From positions 6,992,001 through 7,056,000 of the forward strand of contig NC_004463.1 of the NCBI RefSeq assembly GCF_000011365.1: a DNA stretch of 64,000 nt, read 5' to 3'. The DNA comes from Bradyrhizobium diazoefficiens USDA 110. GTDB lineage: Bacteria > Pseudomonadota > Alphaproteobacteria > Rhizobiales > Xanthobacteraceae. How positions within the stretch are numbered: position 1 is the stretch's first letter; each line of letters begins with the position of its first letter. Both the position numbers and the translations under genes were made by a program. Positions 26,431 to 34,847 of the stretch are shown piece by piece. The notes under the pieces were generated by a model. That model did not search any database. It was not told where the DNA came from and saw only the letters and a program-made list of their open reading frames with translations.

Positions 26431-27297
26431 TCAGGCTCCACGCACACGCTGACCGAACAGACCCGCGGGCTTCACCACGAGCATGAGAAGCACGAGTACA
26501 AACAGCACCAAGGCGCCCTTTGACCCTCCGAGGTAGACGGCCGAAAACGCCTCCACCATCCCCACGAGGAACGCCGCAGCGGTCGCCCCTCCGATGCTCC
26601 CGAGACCGCCGAGGATCACGATGAGAAATGAGGTCGCCAGCACGGGATCGCCAACGTGTGGCGCAAGCGAAAGGATCGGCGTGACCAGCGCGCCCGTGAG
26701 TCCCGCAAGTCCGGTCGCCAGCGCAAACGCCGCGGGAAACAGGAGTTTCGGCCTCAGGCCCTGAGCGGTCGCCACGGCCCGATCATCGGCGAGAGCGCGA
26801 AGCGCGCGGCCGAAGTCACTGCGATACATCAGCGCGTACACCGAGGATATGCCGACCAGGCATACGACGAGAACCACGAGGTTTTCGATCGGAATGAAGA
26901 ACCCGTGCCAGCGCAGGACACCGGTCAAGGGAAAGGTGAACGCGGGCGATTGCGGCCCGAAAACGGCAAGGAGGCCGCTCGACATCATCAGGTACAATCC
27001 GAGCGTCAGCATGAGCGTTGAAAGGTGGTCATTGACCAGTCGATCGAGCAGGAAGCGCTCGAACAGGTATCCGAGCGCGGCTGTACCCAGCGCCGCAACG
27101 ATCACCGCGATCAGGTACGGCGCGCCCAGGAACGCCATTGACGAGTAGGCGAGATACCCGCCGAGGACGTAGAAGCCGCCGTGAGCGAAGTTGACCACGC
27201 CCAGGATGCCGAAGACCAGGGTGAAGCCAAGGGCGAGCAGCGCGTACTGCGCGCCCAGGCTGACACCGATGAGGAGTGTGGCGACGATGCCTTCCAC
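26431..27297 (-). CDS. livH: Branched-chain-type ABC importer permease (LivH)
   Basis: A 288-residue permease with LivH hallmarks: GLLGVVNFAHGGFYVLGGYL-like VFGILGVVNFAHGGFYVLGG near residues 29-48 and the C-terminal VILGGLGSIGGATAAAFLVG. About eight membrane helices. It is 3 bp upstream of the LivM gene and 12 bp after the binding-protein gene, so all transport components are in one operon. Confidence 0.9.
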   Translation of the reverse strand: MEGIVATLLIGVSLGAQYALLALGFTLVFGILGVVNFAHGGFYVLGGYLAYSSMAFLGAPYLIAVIVAALGTAALGYLFERFLLDRLVNDHLSTLMLTLGLYLMMSSGLLAVFGPQSPAFTFPLTGVLRWHGFFIPIENLVVLVVCLVGISSVYALMYRSDFGRALRALADDRAVATAQGLRPKLLFPAAFALATGLAGLTGALVTPILSLAPHVGDPVLATSFLIVILGGLGSIGGATAAAFLVGMVEAFSAVYLGGSKGALVLFVLVLLMLVVKPAGLFGQRVRGA

Positions 27298-27309
27298 GGA
27301 TAAGGCTCG

Positions 27310-28497
27310 CTATTTGCCGGTGGCGGCTTCGACGCGCGTGATCGGCTGCAGCTGGCCGTCGGTGACGAGACCCACGCCGAACGGGAAGGAGAGCTCCTGA
27401 TTGACGCCGAAGAACTCCTTGCCGATCCAGTGCCCCGTCCCGATGTTCGGATCCGTCACCGGCAGGGAGCGCAATGCCTCCGCCACCTTCTCCGTGTCGG
27501 TGACCGTCCCGGCCTTGGCGATCGCCTTGAGCACCATCCGGACACCTGACACCCACTGGAAGAAGAGATTGTTCTCGGGCCGGTCCGCGCCCATCATCTT
27601 CTTGTAATCTTCGGCGATCATCTGAGCCTTTTCGTCGACGACGATGGGCTCGTACCAATAGAAATTCTTGAGAACGGGGTCTCCACCGGCGACCCGCGAA
27701 ATCTCGCTATAGCCCGGCCCTCCGAGCCGCCCGATGGGTCCCTCGAAACCCGCCTGGCGCAATTGCTTAACCAGGATGCCGGCGTCTCCCGTCGGCGAAG
27801 AGGCAAGATCAACCGCCTCCGGCTTCTGGTTCATGATGCGCGTCACAAGCGGCGCAAAGTTGGTCGTGCCACGCTGATAGTATTCTTCGGTGGCCGCAAT
27901 ACCGTTCTTCTTGTAGGCCTCGGCCTCGACCGGAGCGATATCCGTTCCGCCTTGATCATTCGGCGCAACCAGCACGACGCTCTTCATTCCGAATTTCTGC
28001 TTGGCGATCTTGATGATCGGATCAGCCCAACCCGACGGCCCCGGTCCCACGTGGAAGACCAGCGGCCATTGCGCCCCGATCGCATCCTTGGCGTAGCTGC
28101 TGGCCAACACCAGCATCGAGTTGCGTTTGGCAATCGGCTTGAGCCCGGTCAGTTCGGGCGAGCCGATTGCGCCGATGATGAACTTTACTCCCTGGCCCGC
28201 TAGCGCATTCGCCGCTGCCGCTCCGCCTTCCGCCGTATACTTGCTGTCGATGGCCACGACGCTGACCTGGCACGGAGCGCCGTCGATCTTGATCAGGTCG
28301 TCGCGATTTGCCTCGGCGGCCACGAACTCCACCGCGCCTTTGAGTGCCAATCCCCACTGCGCCGCGGGCCCGGACAGCACGCCGACAACGCCGATCTTGA
28401 GCTCCTGGGTCCCGGCGGCTCCAGCGCTGCCGGCGAACGTGCTCAGTGCGGCCATCGCCGCTCCAGCCATCACGAAATCACGCCGTGTGATCTTCAT
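27310..28497 (-). CDS. Liv-type periplasmic substrate-binding protein
   Basis: A 395-residue precursor preceded by an excellent AGGAGGGAAGAA ribosome site. The N-terminus MKITRRDFVMAGAAMAALST is twin-arginine-like (RRDF) with an AGA cleavage region near residue 28. The mature protein belongs to the Leu/Ile/Val-binding family (IGVVGVLSGPAAQWG, LVLASSYAKD, VVLVAPNDQGG). In this family many rhizobial members bind aromatic or dicarboxylic acids. As first gene of the leftward operon it is the probable entry point for the acid degraded by the CoA-linked enzymes downstream. Confidence 0.88.
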   Translation of the reverse strand: MKITRRDFVMAGAAMAALSTFAGSAGAAGTQELKIGVVGVLSGPAAQWGLALKGAVEFVAAEANRDDLIKIDGAPCQVSVVAIDSKYTAEGGAAAANALAGQGVKFIIGAIGSPELTGLKPIAKRNSMLVLASSYAKDAIGAQWPLVFHVGPGPSGWADPIIKIAKQKFGMKSVVLVAPNDQGGTDIAPVEAEAYKKNGIAATEEYYQRGTTNFAPLVTRIMNQKPEAVDLASSPTGDAGILVKQLRQAGFEGPIGRLGGPGYSEISRVAGGDPVLKNFYWYEPIVVDEKAQMIAEDYKKMMGADRPENNLFFQWVSGVRMVLKAIAKAGTVTDTEKVAEALRSLPVTDPNIGTGHWIGKEFFGVNQELSFPFGVGLVTDGQLQPITRVEAATGK

Positions 28498-28514
28498 TTC
28501 TTCCCTCCTGTATA

Positions 28515-28526
28515 GATCGTTTCATT
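28515..28526 (-). promoter_or_regulatory. LacI-type half-site close to the binding-protein gene
   Basis: On the minus strand the bases read AATGAAACGATC. The first 11 are identical to the start of the palindrome at 28686-28701. It lies only 18 bp upstream of the binding-protein ATG, where a bound repressor would block the operon. Confidence 0.4.
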
Positions 28527-28685
28527 GTTCTAAGTCCGAAACGCACTGCGCACCCCGCTGCGCGACGCAGGCCACCGAGAAACATTTATCAGCTTTTTCC
28601 CGGAATATTTCGCCAATACCCCAGCCGGTCGTGCCCTCGGGTCGTTTCTTGAGACAGGCTTATGCACTCCACGCAGCTTCAAGTC

Positions 28686-28701
28686 AATGAAACGATTCAT
28701 T
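28686..28701. promoter_or_regulatory. LacI-type operator AATGAA-ACGA-TTCATT
   Basis: A 16 bp site with perfect 6 bp arms around ACGA. The TGAAACG core is the usual LacI-family operator type. A related site occurs at 36158-36173 beside the LacI gene, which suggests that this regulator also controls the liv operon. Confidence 0.55.
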
Positions 28702-28887
28702 TGGAGTTGAGAATTCTGCACGGGCCCCGACGTCATCCGGGGCGCCGCGAGAGCGGCGCATCCCTGCAAAGGTCACACCGTGCGCGCAGGAAGGGCCAAG
28801 CCGTTTGGCCAGACACTCGAGACTGGCCGATCCAATCGGCTACCGGCCTTGAGGTTGGCGCGGTCACCGATTGCTCGTCCGGTCGTC

Positions 28888-29808
28888 TCAGACCGGGTCC
28901 CAGCAGAACACGTCGCTGGAACGGTCGAGATCGAAGAACGACGCGCGCATCGCAGGCATCGCGTGATCTGCGATGGTCTCGGGGGTCCATCCTTCCGTCC
29001 TCTGCACCGAGCGCAGCGGCCGCGGTTGGGACATCAGCATGATCTCGTTGTTGCGGACGACAAAGACCTGCCCGTTCACGGCGGCGGCACTGTCGCTGCC
29101 GAGATAGACGGCGAGCGGCGCGATCTTGTCGGGGGTCATCTGCTTGACCTTTTCCACGCGCGCCTGCTGCTCTGGCGTATCGGTCGGAATGGCGCCGACC
29201 ATGCGGCTCCAGGCGAACGGCGAAATGCAGTTGGACCGCACGTTGAACTTGTGCATGTCGAGCGCGATGATCTTCGACAGACCGACGATGCCCATCTTCG
29301 CCGCGGCATAGTTCGACTGGCCGTAATTGCCGATCAGGCCGGACGTGGACGTCATGTGCACGAAGGCGCCGCCCTGCTGTTCCCGCATGTGGGGAGCAGC
29401 GGCCCTGCTCACGTGGAAGGCGCCGTAGAGATGCACCTTGATGACGGCATTCCACTCGTCCCGACTCATCTTGTGGAAATATCTGTCTCTTAGAATACCC
29501 GCGTTGTTGACGACGCAGTCTATCCTTCCGAAGGTGTCGAGAGCCTGGACGACGATCCGGTTGGCAGAGACGGCTTCGGCGACGCTGTCGGTATTTGCCA
29601 CGGCCTCCCCACCGGCCGCCCTGATCTCCGTCGCAACCGATTGGGCCGGTCCCACGTCGGCGCCCTCGCCGCTGACCGATGCGCCGATGTCGTTGACCAC
29701 GACCTTCGCGCCGCGTGCGCCCATCAGTAGGGCGATGGAGTGCCCGATTCCTCCGCCGGCTCCGGTCACAATGACGACCTTGCCGTCCAGCCGCACCTCA
29801 CTCGTCAT
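28888..29808 (-). CDS. MFE2-type short-chain 3-hydroxyacyl-CoA dehydrogenase
   Basis: A 306-residue SDR: TGAGGGIG (15-22), NNAGILRDR (95-103), Ser in HMTSTSG, and YAAAK with the catalytic Tyr and Lys in GQSNYAAAKMGIVGLSK. The sequence NDIGASVSGEG and NYGQSNYAAAKMG are typical of the dehydrogenase domain of peroxisomal multifunctional enzyme 2 and its free-standing bacterial kin. These oxidise 3-hydroxyacyl-CoA. It is the last gene of operon C, 176 bp after a MaoC hydratase. MaoC plus this SDR gives the hydration and oxidation steps of a beta-oxidation round. Confidence 0.85.
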   Translation of the reverse strand: MTSEVRLDGKVVIVTGAGGGIGHSIALLMGARGAKVVVNDIGASVSGEGADVGPAQSVATEIRAAGGEAVANTDSVAEAVSANRIVVQALDTFGRIDCVVNNAGILRDRYFHKMSRDEWNAVIKVHLYGAFHVSRAAAPHMREQQGGAFVHMTSTSGLIGNYGQSNYAAAKMGIVGLSKIIALDMHKFNVRSNCISPFAWSRMVGAIPTDTPEQQARVEKVKQMTPDKIAPLAVYLGSDSAAAVNGQVFVVRNNEIMLMSQPRPLRSVQRTEGWTPETIADHAMPAMRASFFDLDRSSDVFCWDPV

Positions 29809-29984
29809 GTCTTCGCCTTCTCAGTTGTTCGTCGGGCGTCGCCGCCTTGCGGACGGTGCGCACCCAATCGACGGATCGCCGCCCGATATTTCAAAGCTCC
29901 GAGAGGCAGGCGGCCTTCCCCCGGCAGGCCGGATCGGACTGAGCCGGCGTGATCACTGAAATCGCCCGATGTGCAGGCGCGGCT

Positions 29985-30860
29985 CTAGGCCAACCGGGCA
30001 TTGCCGTGGTTGAGCACCACGACGCCGCGTTCGGTGGCGATGGCGCGGAACGCGACATCCGTCCCCACGCGCCACATGTGAACCGCGATGGAATCGCCCG
30101 GAAGGACGGGCGCCGTGAACCTGGCGTCGAGGCCACGCAGGCGCTCGACCCGCCCCTCGCAACACGTCTCCAGCAGCGCCCGGCAGGCCAGTCCGTAGGT
30201 CGCCAGGCCATGGAGGATCGGACGCTCATATCCTGCGATCCGGGCGACCTTCGGATCCGCATGCAGCGGATTGTAGTCACCCGACAGGCGATAGATCAGC
30301 GCCATGTCGCGCCGCGTCGCGACTTGCCACACGGCGTCGGGCGGGCTGTCCGGCACCGCCTTCAGCGCAGGAGGCGCCTGATCGCTCGGCTGGCCCGCGG
30401 CGCTGTAGCCGCCGTCGCCACGGCAGAAGCGGACCTCCTGGACGGTGGCGAGATGTGCCCCGGAGGCCTTGTCATGGACGACGCGCTCCGTATGCACGAG
30501 CGCGCCCCTGCCTTCCCCCTTGTCGACGACGCTCGTCACCCGCGTGCGACCGACGACGGTGCCTTCCGCCGGAAGGGGTCTGAGGATTTCGAGCCTCTGC
30601 TCGCCGTGAACCAGCTTGATCCAGTCGATTCCCGTCGCGGGGTCCCGCACCCACTGGCCGGGCAGGGCGAGCACGCATGCCATGCTCGGCACCGCGCGCA
30701 ACGGCTCCTCCCCCTGCTCGTACACGAAGGCGAGGTGCGCGGAACTGAGCGGCTCGGCGCCCAGTCCGAGCCCCAGCGCATAGAGCATCGTATCGCGCTG
30801 CGAGTATGTGTGTTCGACCTCAGGGAACTTCCAATTCTTCACGCGCCCATAGTCGATCAC
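29985..30860 (-). CDS. MaoC-type enoyl-CoA hydratase 2
   Basis: The start is GTG 30858-30860, which overlaps the stop of the lyase gene by GTGA; open frame upstream of this only shadows the lyase gene. The 291-residue protein (VIDYGRVKNWKFPEVEHTYS) has a double hot-dog layout, with the active C-terminal domain carrying the hydratase 2 motif YRLSGDYNPLHADP and GYERPILHGLATYG. The Asp and His of this motif are the catalytic pair. It should hydrate a trans-2-enoyl-CoA to the (R)-3-hydroxyacyl-CoA used by the SDR downstream. Confidence 0.87.
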   Translation of the reverse strand: MIDYGRVKNWKFPEVEHTYSQRDTMLYALGLGLGAEPLSSAHLAFVYEQGEEPLRAVPSMACVLALPGQWVRDPATGIDWIKLVHGEQRLEILRPLPAEGTVVGRTRVTSVVDKGEGRGALVHTERVVHDKASGAHLATVQEVRFCRGDGGYSAAGQPSDQAPPALKAVPDSPPDAVWQVATRRDMALIYRLSGDYNPLHADPKVARIAGYERPILHGLATYGLACRALLETCCEGRVERLRGLDARFTAPVLPGDSIAVHMWRVGTDVAFRAIATERGVVVLNHGNARLA

Positions 30861-31663
30861 GACGTCACCCCGTCGGCGGAAGCGGACGTGGGCCGCAGGT
30901 GCCGGGCGGCCTCCTCTTCGGTTCGCCAGAGGATTTCCATGGCCATGGGCTGCTGAGATTCCTCGAGGATGTGCCCCACGAGACCGATCGCCCGCGCCAT
31001 GACTCCGAAGCCCCGCACTACTTTCCAGGGAAAGCCGAACTCGCAGCAGATGGCGCCAATGGCACCGGTGGCGTTGACCGGCAGAGGCTTGCCCGACTTG
31101 GCCTCGGCCTGGCGGGCGATCAGGCTCATGAGTGTCGTATAGCGTCCGGCCATTCCGTTCTCGGCCGCGATCTCGAACAGGCGGGGCGCGCGCGGATCGA
31201 CGGGTTTGTGGTAGGGATGGCCGATCCCAGGAACAATCTCTTTCCGAGCGCGAAAGGCATCGACCGTGGCACTGGCGACCCTCTCGAGATCCGACGTGTC
31301 CGCTGCAGCCTGAACGGCTTCGTAGAGCATGCGGGCCGCGCCCTCGGTGCTGCCGACGAACACCGTTCCGAGTCCGCACAGCCCGGCCGCGACGGCGGCC
31401 TGGAGCGATTCCGGGGCACCCGCATAGGTCATCCGCGCAACGATGGCACTCGGCGTAATTCCATGCTCCACGAGGGTGATGAGCATGGCGTTGAACACGC
31501 GCGACTGCTCCGGGGTGGGCCCCTTCCCTGTCAGTTGGAGAAAGGCCATATCTCCGAGATTCATATGGCCGAGAATCTCGCTGGCCATATCTTTCCCGCG
31601 GACGGTTATCCGGTCGGGCGTGCTCCATGCAATGTCGGAGCGAATGGGTTTGGTCTTACGCAT
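30857..31663 (-). CDS. Citryl-CoA-lyase-like protein (citrate synthase superfamily)
   Basis: Start ATG 31661-31663 (MRKTKPIRSDIAWSTPDRI), preceded by GGAAA; an upstream in-frame TTG adds 14 residues lacking similarity. The 268-residue protein is far shorter than citrate synthase (about 430) and matches the C-terminal citryl-CoA-lyase type: LVEHGITPSAIVARMTYAG carries the first His, PGIGHPYHKPVDPR the second, and INATGAIGA-like VNATGAIGAICCE the end of the site. Such enzymes run the reverse of the Claisen condensation, splitting a citryl-CoA-like thioester. Its place among beta-oxidation genes, with no thiolase nearby, is notable. It overlaps the MaoC gene by 4 bp. Confidence 0.8.
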   Translation of the reverse strand: MRKTKPIRSDIAWSTPDRITVRGKDMASEILGHMNLGDMAFLQLTGKGPTPEQSRVFNAMLITLVEHGITPSAIVARMTYAGAPESLQAAVAAGLCGLGTVFVGSTEGAARMLYEAVQAAADTSDLERVASATVDAFRARKEIVPGIGHPYHKPVDPRAPRLFEIAAENGMAGRYTTLMSLIARQAEAKSGKPLPVNATGAIGAICCEFGFPWKVVRGFGVMARAIGLVGHILEESQQPMAMEILWRTEEEAARHLRPTSASADGVTS

Positions 31664-31701
31664 CGGGGCTTTCCACTTACTGTTCGCCTGGAGCGGCGCG
31701 C

Positions 31702-32685
31702 TCAATTCGAATCGACGTCGAGCGCCCTGATGAGCGCGCCGAGTTCTGCATCATCCTTCCGCATCGTCTCGGCGAGTTCTTCACCCGAAGCGTAGGCGAC
31801 CTCATAGCCGGATGACTCGAAGGTCGATCGCGCGTCGGGCTTCCTGAGCGTTCGCGCGATCGCGTCGCTGAGCCGCGCGACGATCTGCGGCGGCGTACCG
31901 GCCGGCGCAAAGATGCCCGTCCAGCCCGTCGCCTTGAATCCGGGAAAAGTTTCGGAGATCAGGGGAATGTTGTCGGGGCTCTTGTCGGGCGTGGGCGCCG
32001 TGGTGGCAAGCGCGCGCAACGTGCCGGACTTGATGAAATCGGCCGCGCTGCTGCTCCACACGTCGAACATGAAATCGATATTGCCCGCCAGCAGGTCGGT
32101 TCGCGCCGGGGCATATCCCTTGTAGGGCACGTGGACGAACTTCACCCCGGCCGCGCGGGCAAGCTGCTCCGTGGCGAGGTGGTTGGTCGAGCCCAACCCT
32201 GCCGAGCCGTAGGTGATCGTCTCCGGCTTTGCTTTCGCGGCGGCGAGAAGATCCGCCAGCGTCTTGTAGGGGAGGTTGGGATTTATCAGAAGCACGCTAT
32301 GGTACTCGGCCAGTTGCGCGACTGGAACGAAAGCCTTGAAAGGGTCGTAGGGGATATTCTTCTGCACGTGCGGGTTGACCGCCTGGGTGCCGACGTGGCC
32401 GAGCCCGATCGTGTAGCCGTCGGGCACGGCGCGCGCCACCTGCATCATGCCGATCGTGCCGGCCGCGCCGCCAACGTTCTCCACGATAACGGTTGCTCCG
32501 AGCACCTCGGCGACGCCGGCCGCCACGTAGCGGGCGTGCGCGTCGCTGGGGCCGCCGGCGGGAAACGGAACGATCAGCCGAATAGTCTTGCTCGGCCAGC
32601 CCGCCGGCTGGGCGAGAATGGGTCCAGTCGCGGCGCACAAGCCCACCAGCAGAGCGCCGCTGAGAAGTTCACGTCTCGACGTCAT
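31702..32685 (-). CDS. TctC/Bug-type periplasmic binding protein
   Basis: A 327-residue precursor with an N-terminal MTSRRELLSGALLVGLCAAT signal segment, cut probably after ILAQP or LAQ. The mature part has the family hallmarks IRLIVPFPAGGPSDAHAR, VENVGGAAGTIG and GSTNHLATEQLARAAGVKFVHVPYKG. Family members bind carboxylates for tripartite tricarboxylate transporters, but no TctA or TctB gene lies near it, which is common for these expanded orphans. Overlap by 4 bp with the acyl-CoA ligase gene links sensing or uptake of a carboxylate to its activation. Confidence 0.87.
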   Translation of the reverse strand: MTSRRELLSGALLVGLCAATGPILAQPAGWPSKTIRLIVPFPAGGPSDAHARYVAAGVAEVLGATVIVENVGGAAGTIGMMQVARAVPDGYTIGLGHVGTQAVNPHVQKNIPYDPFKAFVPVAQLAEYHSVLLINPNLPYKTLADLLAAAKAKPETITYGSAGLGSTNHLATEQLARAAGVKFVHVPYKGYAPARTDLLAGNIDFMFDVWSSSAADFIKSGTLRALATTAPTPDKSPDNIPLISETFPGFKATGWTGIFAPAGTPPQIVARLSDAIARTLRKPDARSTFESSGYEVAYASGEELAETMRKDDAELGALIRALDVDSN

Positions 32686-34847
32686 GCCAGTACACTCCGG
32701 TCTTCTCGGTTCTCGGCACCATGCGGGATGTTCGACACGGATTGCGGGCGCGCGCTTTCGCTCCGCACGATGAGCGCGTCGAGTGCGACCACGCCCTCGC
32801 CTTCCGGAAGAACCATCATTGGATTGATGTCGACCTCGGCCACCTGATCTCGGTGCGCGACAGCGAAGCGCGACAGGGCTGCCAAACTGCGGGCCAACGC
32901 ATCCACGTCCCCCCGCGCCCCACCGCGTGCGCCCAACAGGATCTGCGCGCCGCGAATCTCGCGGATCATGCGGTGGGCTTCAGCTTCATCGAAAGGTGCG
33001 AGCCTGAACGAGACGTCTCGCAGGAGCTCGACATGGATGCCTCCGAGGCCGAACACGACGACGGGCCCGAAAACGGCATCGTTGACGACGCCGCAGATCG
33101 ATTCGATCCCTCCGCTTCGCATCGGCGAAACCAGAATGCCGCTAATGCGCGCATCCGGCCTGGCTTCAGCAACGCGGTGCAGAAGCGCCCTCGCCTGCTC
33201 CTCGGCCGCCTCCACCGTGCGCACGTCGAGCACGACGCCGCCCACTTCCGTCTTGTGCGGAATGTCCGGGGAGACGATCTTCAGCACCACCGGAAGCCCA
33301 ACCTCCCGCGCGGCCTCGGCCGCCTGCGCAGGCGTGGACACGACCCGCTCCGCAAGGACCGGGATGCCGTGCCTGCCGAGCAGAAGCTTGGCATTGTACT
33401 CGTCGGCGACATCAGGCAGCGCGGTTGCCGCAGGCGCATCAGGGACGCAGGAAGGCTGTAATGCGAACCCGTTTCGGATGACGTCGAGCGCATGGAGCGT
33501 CCGAATGGCGCGATGGAGGTCCTCGAAGACGAGGAAGCCGGCCTCCTCGTACTGCCGCCGAATTTCCGGCGGCACGACCATCTCGAGCGCAATGACGGCG
33601 TCAGGATGGTCCTGCCTCAGCGAGACGAGGGCCTGGAGCAGAGGGGTGCCAATGCTCGGAACGGCCGGCGCGCTGGTGAGAAAGCAGACGAGCGATCCGT
33701 ATCCTCCTTCGTTGAGCGCACACGCGATGGAGCGGCTGATGAGGATCGGCTCGTTGACGCCTTGAGCCGTGACGTCGATGGGGTTGCGCGTTCCCGCGAA
33801 CGGGATCATGGCGGTGATCTTGCCCCGCGCGCCTTCGTTCAGCGGGGCGACGGCAAGCCCCACCTGGACCGCCGCATCCGCTGCGAGAATGCCGAGTCCA
33901 CCCGAGGTCGTCACGATGCCGAGCCGCGAGTTGGATGGGAAGCGGCCCTGGAGGCTGGCATAGGTCAGGTCGAGGAGCTCGTCGATGCTTTCGGCCCGAT
34001 AGGCGCCGTGCTGGCGCAACACCGCATCGTAGATCTTGTCCTCTCCAACGAGCGCGCCCGTATGGGACGCTGCGGCGAGCGCGCCCGCCGCGGAGCGCCC
34101 AACCTTGATCGCGATGACCGGCTTGCCGTGCTCACGAGCAGCTTCCAGCGCACGCACGAATCTCGGTCCATTGCGGATCGCCTCGACAAACAGCGCGATC
34201 ACCTTCACGTGCGGGGCGTGCGCCATCCATTCGACGCACTCCGACACCTCGATGTCCGCCTCGTTGCCGGTGGTGATCCAGTGCCCGATGCCGATGCAGC
34301 GCTGGCGGCACATATAGGCGAGGTGTGCCCCGGCCGCACCGCTCTGGCTGACGACGCCAAGCTCTCCCGGGAACATGACACCGGTATCGAAGGCCTGCGT
34401 GAAGGTGCCAAAGAAGCCCGAATGCGAATTGAATGCACCGAGGCAGTTGGGACCGAGCAGACGCATTCCAGCTGCCCGGGCAATCTCCTCGATGCGCTGC
34501 TGCCGCCGCGCGCCCTCCGGCCCCACTTCGGCAAAGCCAGAGGAGAAGATGATGGCGCAGCCGATCCCCTTCTCGGCGCAGGCCTCGATCGTCTCGACCA
34601 CGAGGTCAGCGCTCACGATGACGATGGCAAGATCCACCGGCCCCGGAATATCGCGGACGTCGGCATAGGCGCGAAGGCCCTGCACCTCATTACGGCGAGG
34701 ATTGACGGGATACACGGCACCGGCGAAACCGGCTTCGCGCAGATAGCGCAGGGGACGCCCGCCGATACGATTGCTGTCGTTGGAGGCTCCGATGATGGCA
34801 ACCGACCGTGGCGCGAACAGTGCGTCGAGAGTTGCGGGAGCTCTCAT
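32682..34847 (-). CDS. ADP-forming acyl-CoA synthetase (acetate-CoA ligase family, fused subunits)
   Basis: ATG 34845-34847 overlaps the acyl-CoA dehydrogenase stop by ATGA. The 721-residue protein has an N-terminal CoA-binding Rossmann domain (SVAIIGASNDSNRIGGRPL), succinyl-CoA-ligase-like flavodoxin domains with the phospho-His region ASHTGALVGED, and a C-terminal ATP-grasp domain (DEYNAKLLLGRHGIPV to EVDINPMMVLPEG). This fused alpha-beta order is that of Acd-type NDP-forming synthetases. It would activate an imported acid to its CoA thioester at the cost of ATP to ADP. No acetyltransferase domain follows, so it is not the Pat type. Confidence 0.87.
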   Translation of the reverse strand: MRAPATLDALFAPRSVAIIGASNDSNRIGGRPLRYLREAGFAGAVYPVNPRRNEVQGLRAYADVRDIPGPVDLAIVIVSADLVVETIEACAEKGIGCAIIFSSGFAEVGPEGARRQQRIEEIARAAGMRLLGPNCLGAFNSHSGFFGTFTQAFDTGVMFPGELGVVSQSGAAGAHLAYMCRQRCIGIGHWITTGNEADIEVSECVEWMAHAPHVKVIALFVEAIRNGPRFVRALEAAREHGKPVIAIKVGRSAAGALAAASHTGALVGEDKIYDAVLRQHGAYRAESIDELLDLTYASLQGRFPSNSRLGIVTTSGGLGILAADAAVQVGLAVAPLNEGARGKITAMIPFAGTRNPIDVTAQGVNEPILISRSIACALNEGGYGSLVCFLTSAPAVPSIGTPLLQALVSLRQDHPDAVIALEMVVPPEIRRQYEEAGFLVFEDLHRAIRTLHALDVIRNGFALQPSCVPDAPAATALPDVADEYNAKLLLGRHGIPVLAERVVSTPAQAAEAAREVGLPVVLKIVSPDIPHKTEVGGVVLDVRTVEAAEEQARALLHRVAEARPDARISGILVSPMRSGGIESICGVVNDAVFGPVVVFGLGGIHVELLRDVSFRLAPFDEAEAHRMIREIRGAQILLGARGGARGDVDALARSLAALSRFAVAHRDQVAEVDINPMMVLPEGEGVVALDALIVRSESARPQSVSNIPHGAENREDRSVLA

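Larger units (their letters stand above)
28498..28887. promoter_or_regulatory. Control region of the liv/CoA operon
   Basis: A 390 bp gap with no coding content. It lies upstream of the leftward operon B and downstream of operon C, so it should hold the promoter of the former and the terminator of the latter. It contains a LacI-type palindrome (28686-28701) and a matching half-site (28515-28526), both listed separately or in the findings. No clear T-tailed hairpin was spotted. Confidence 0.5.
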
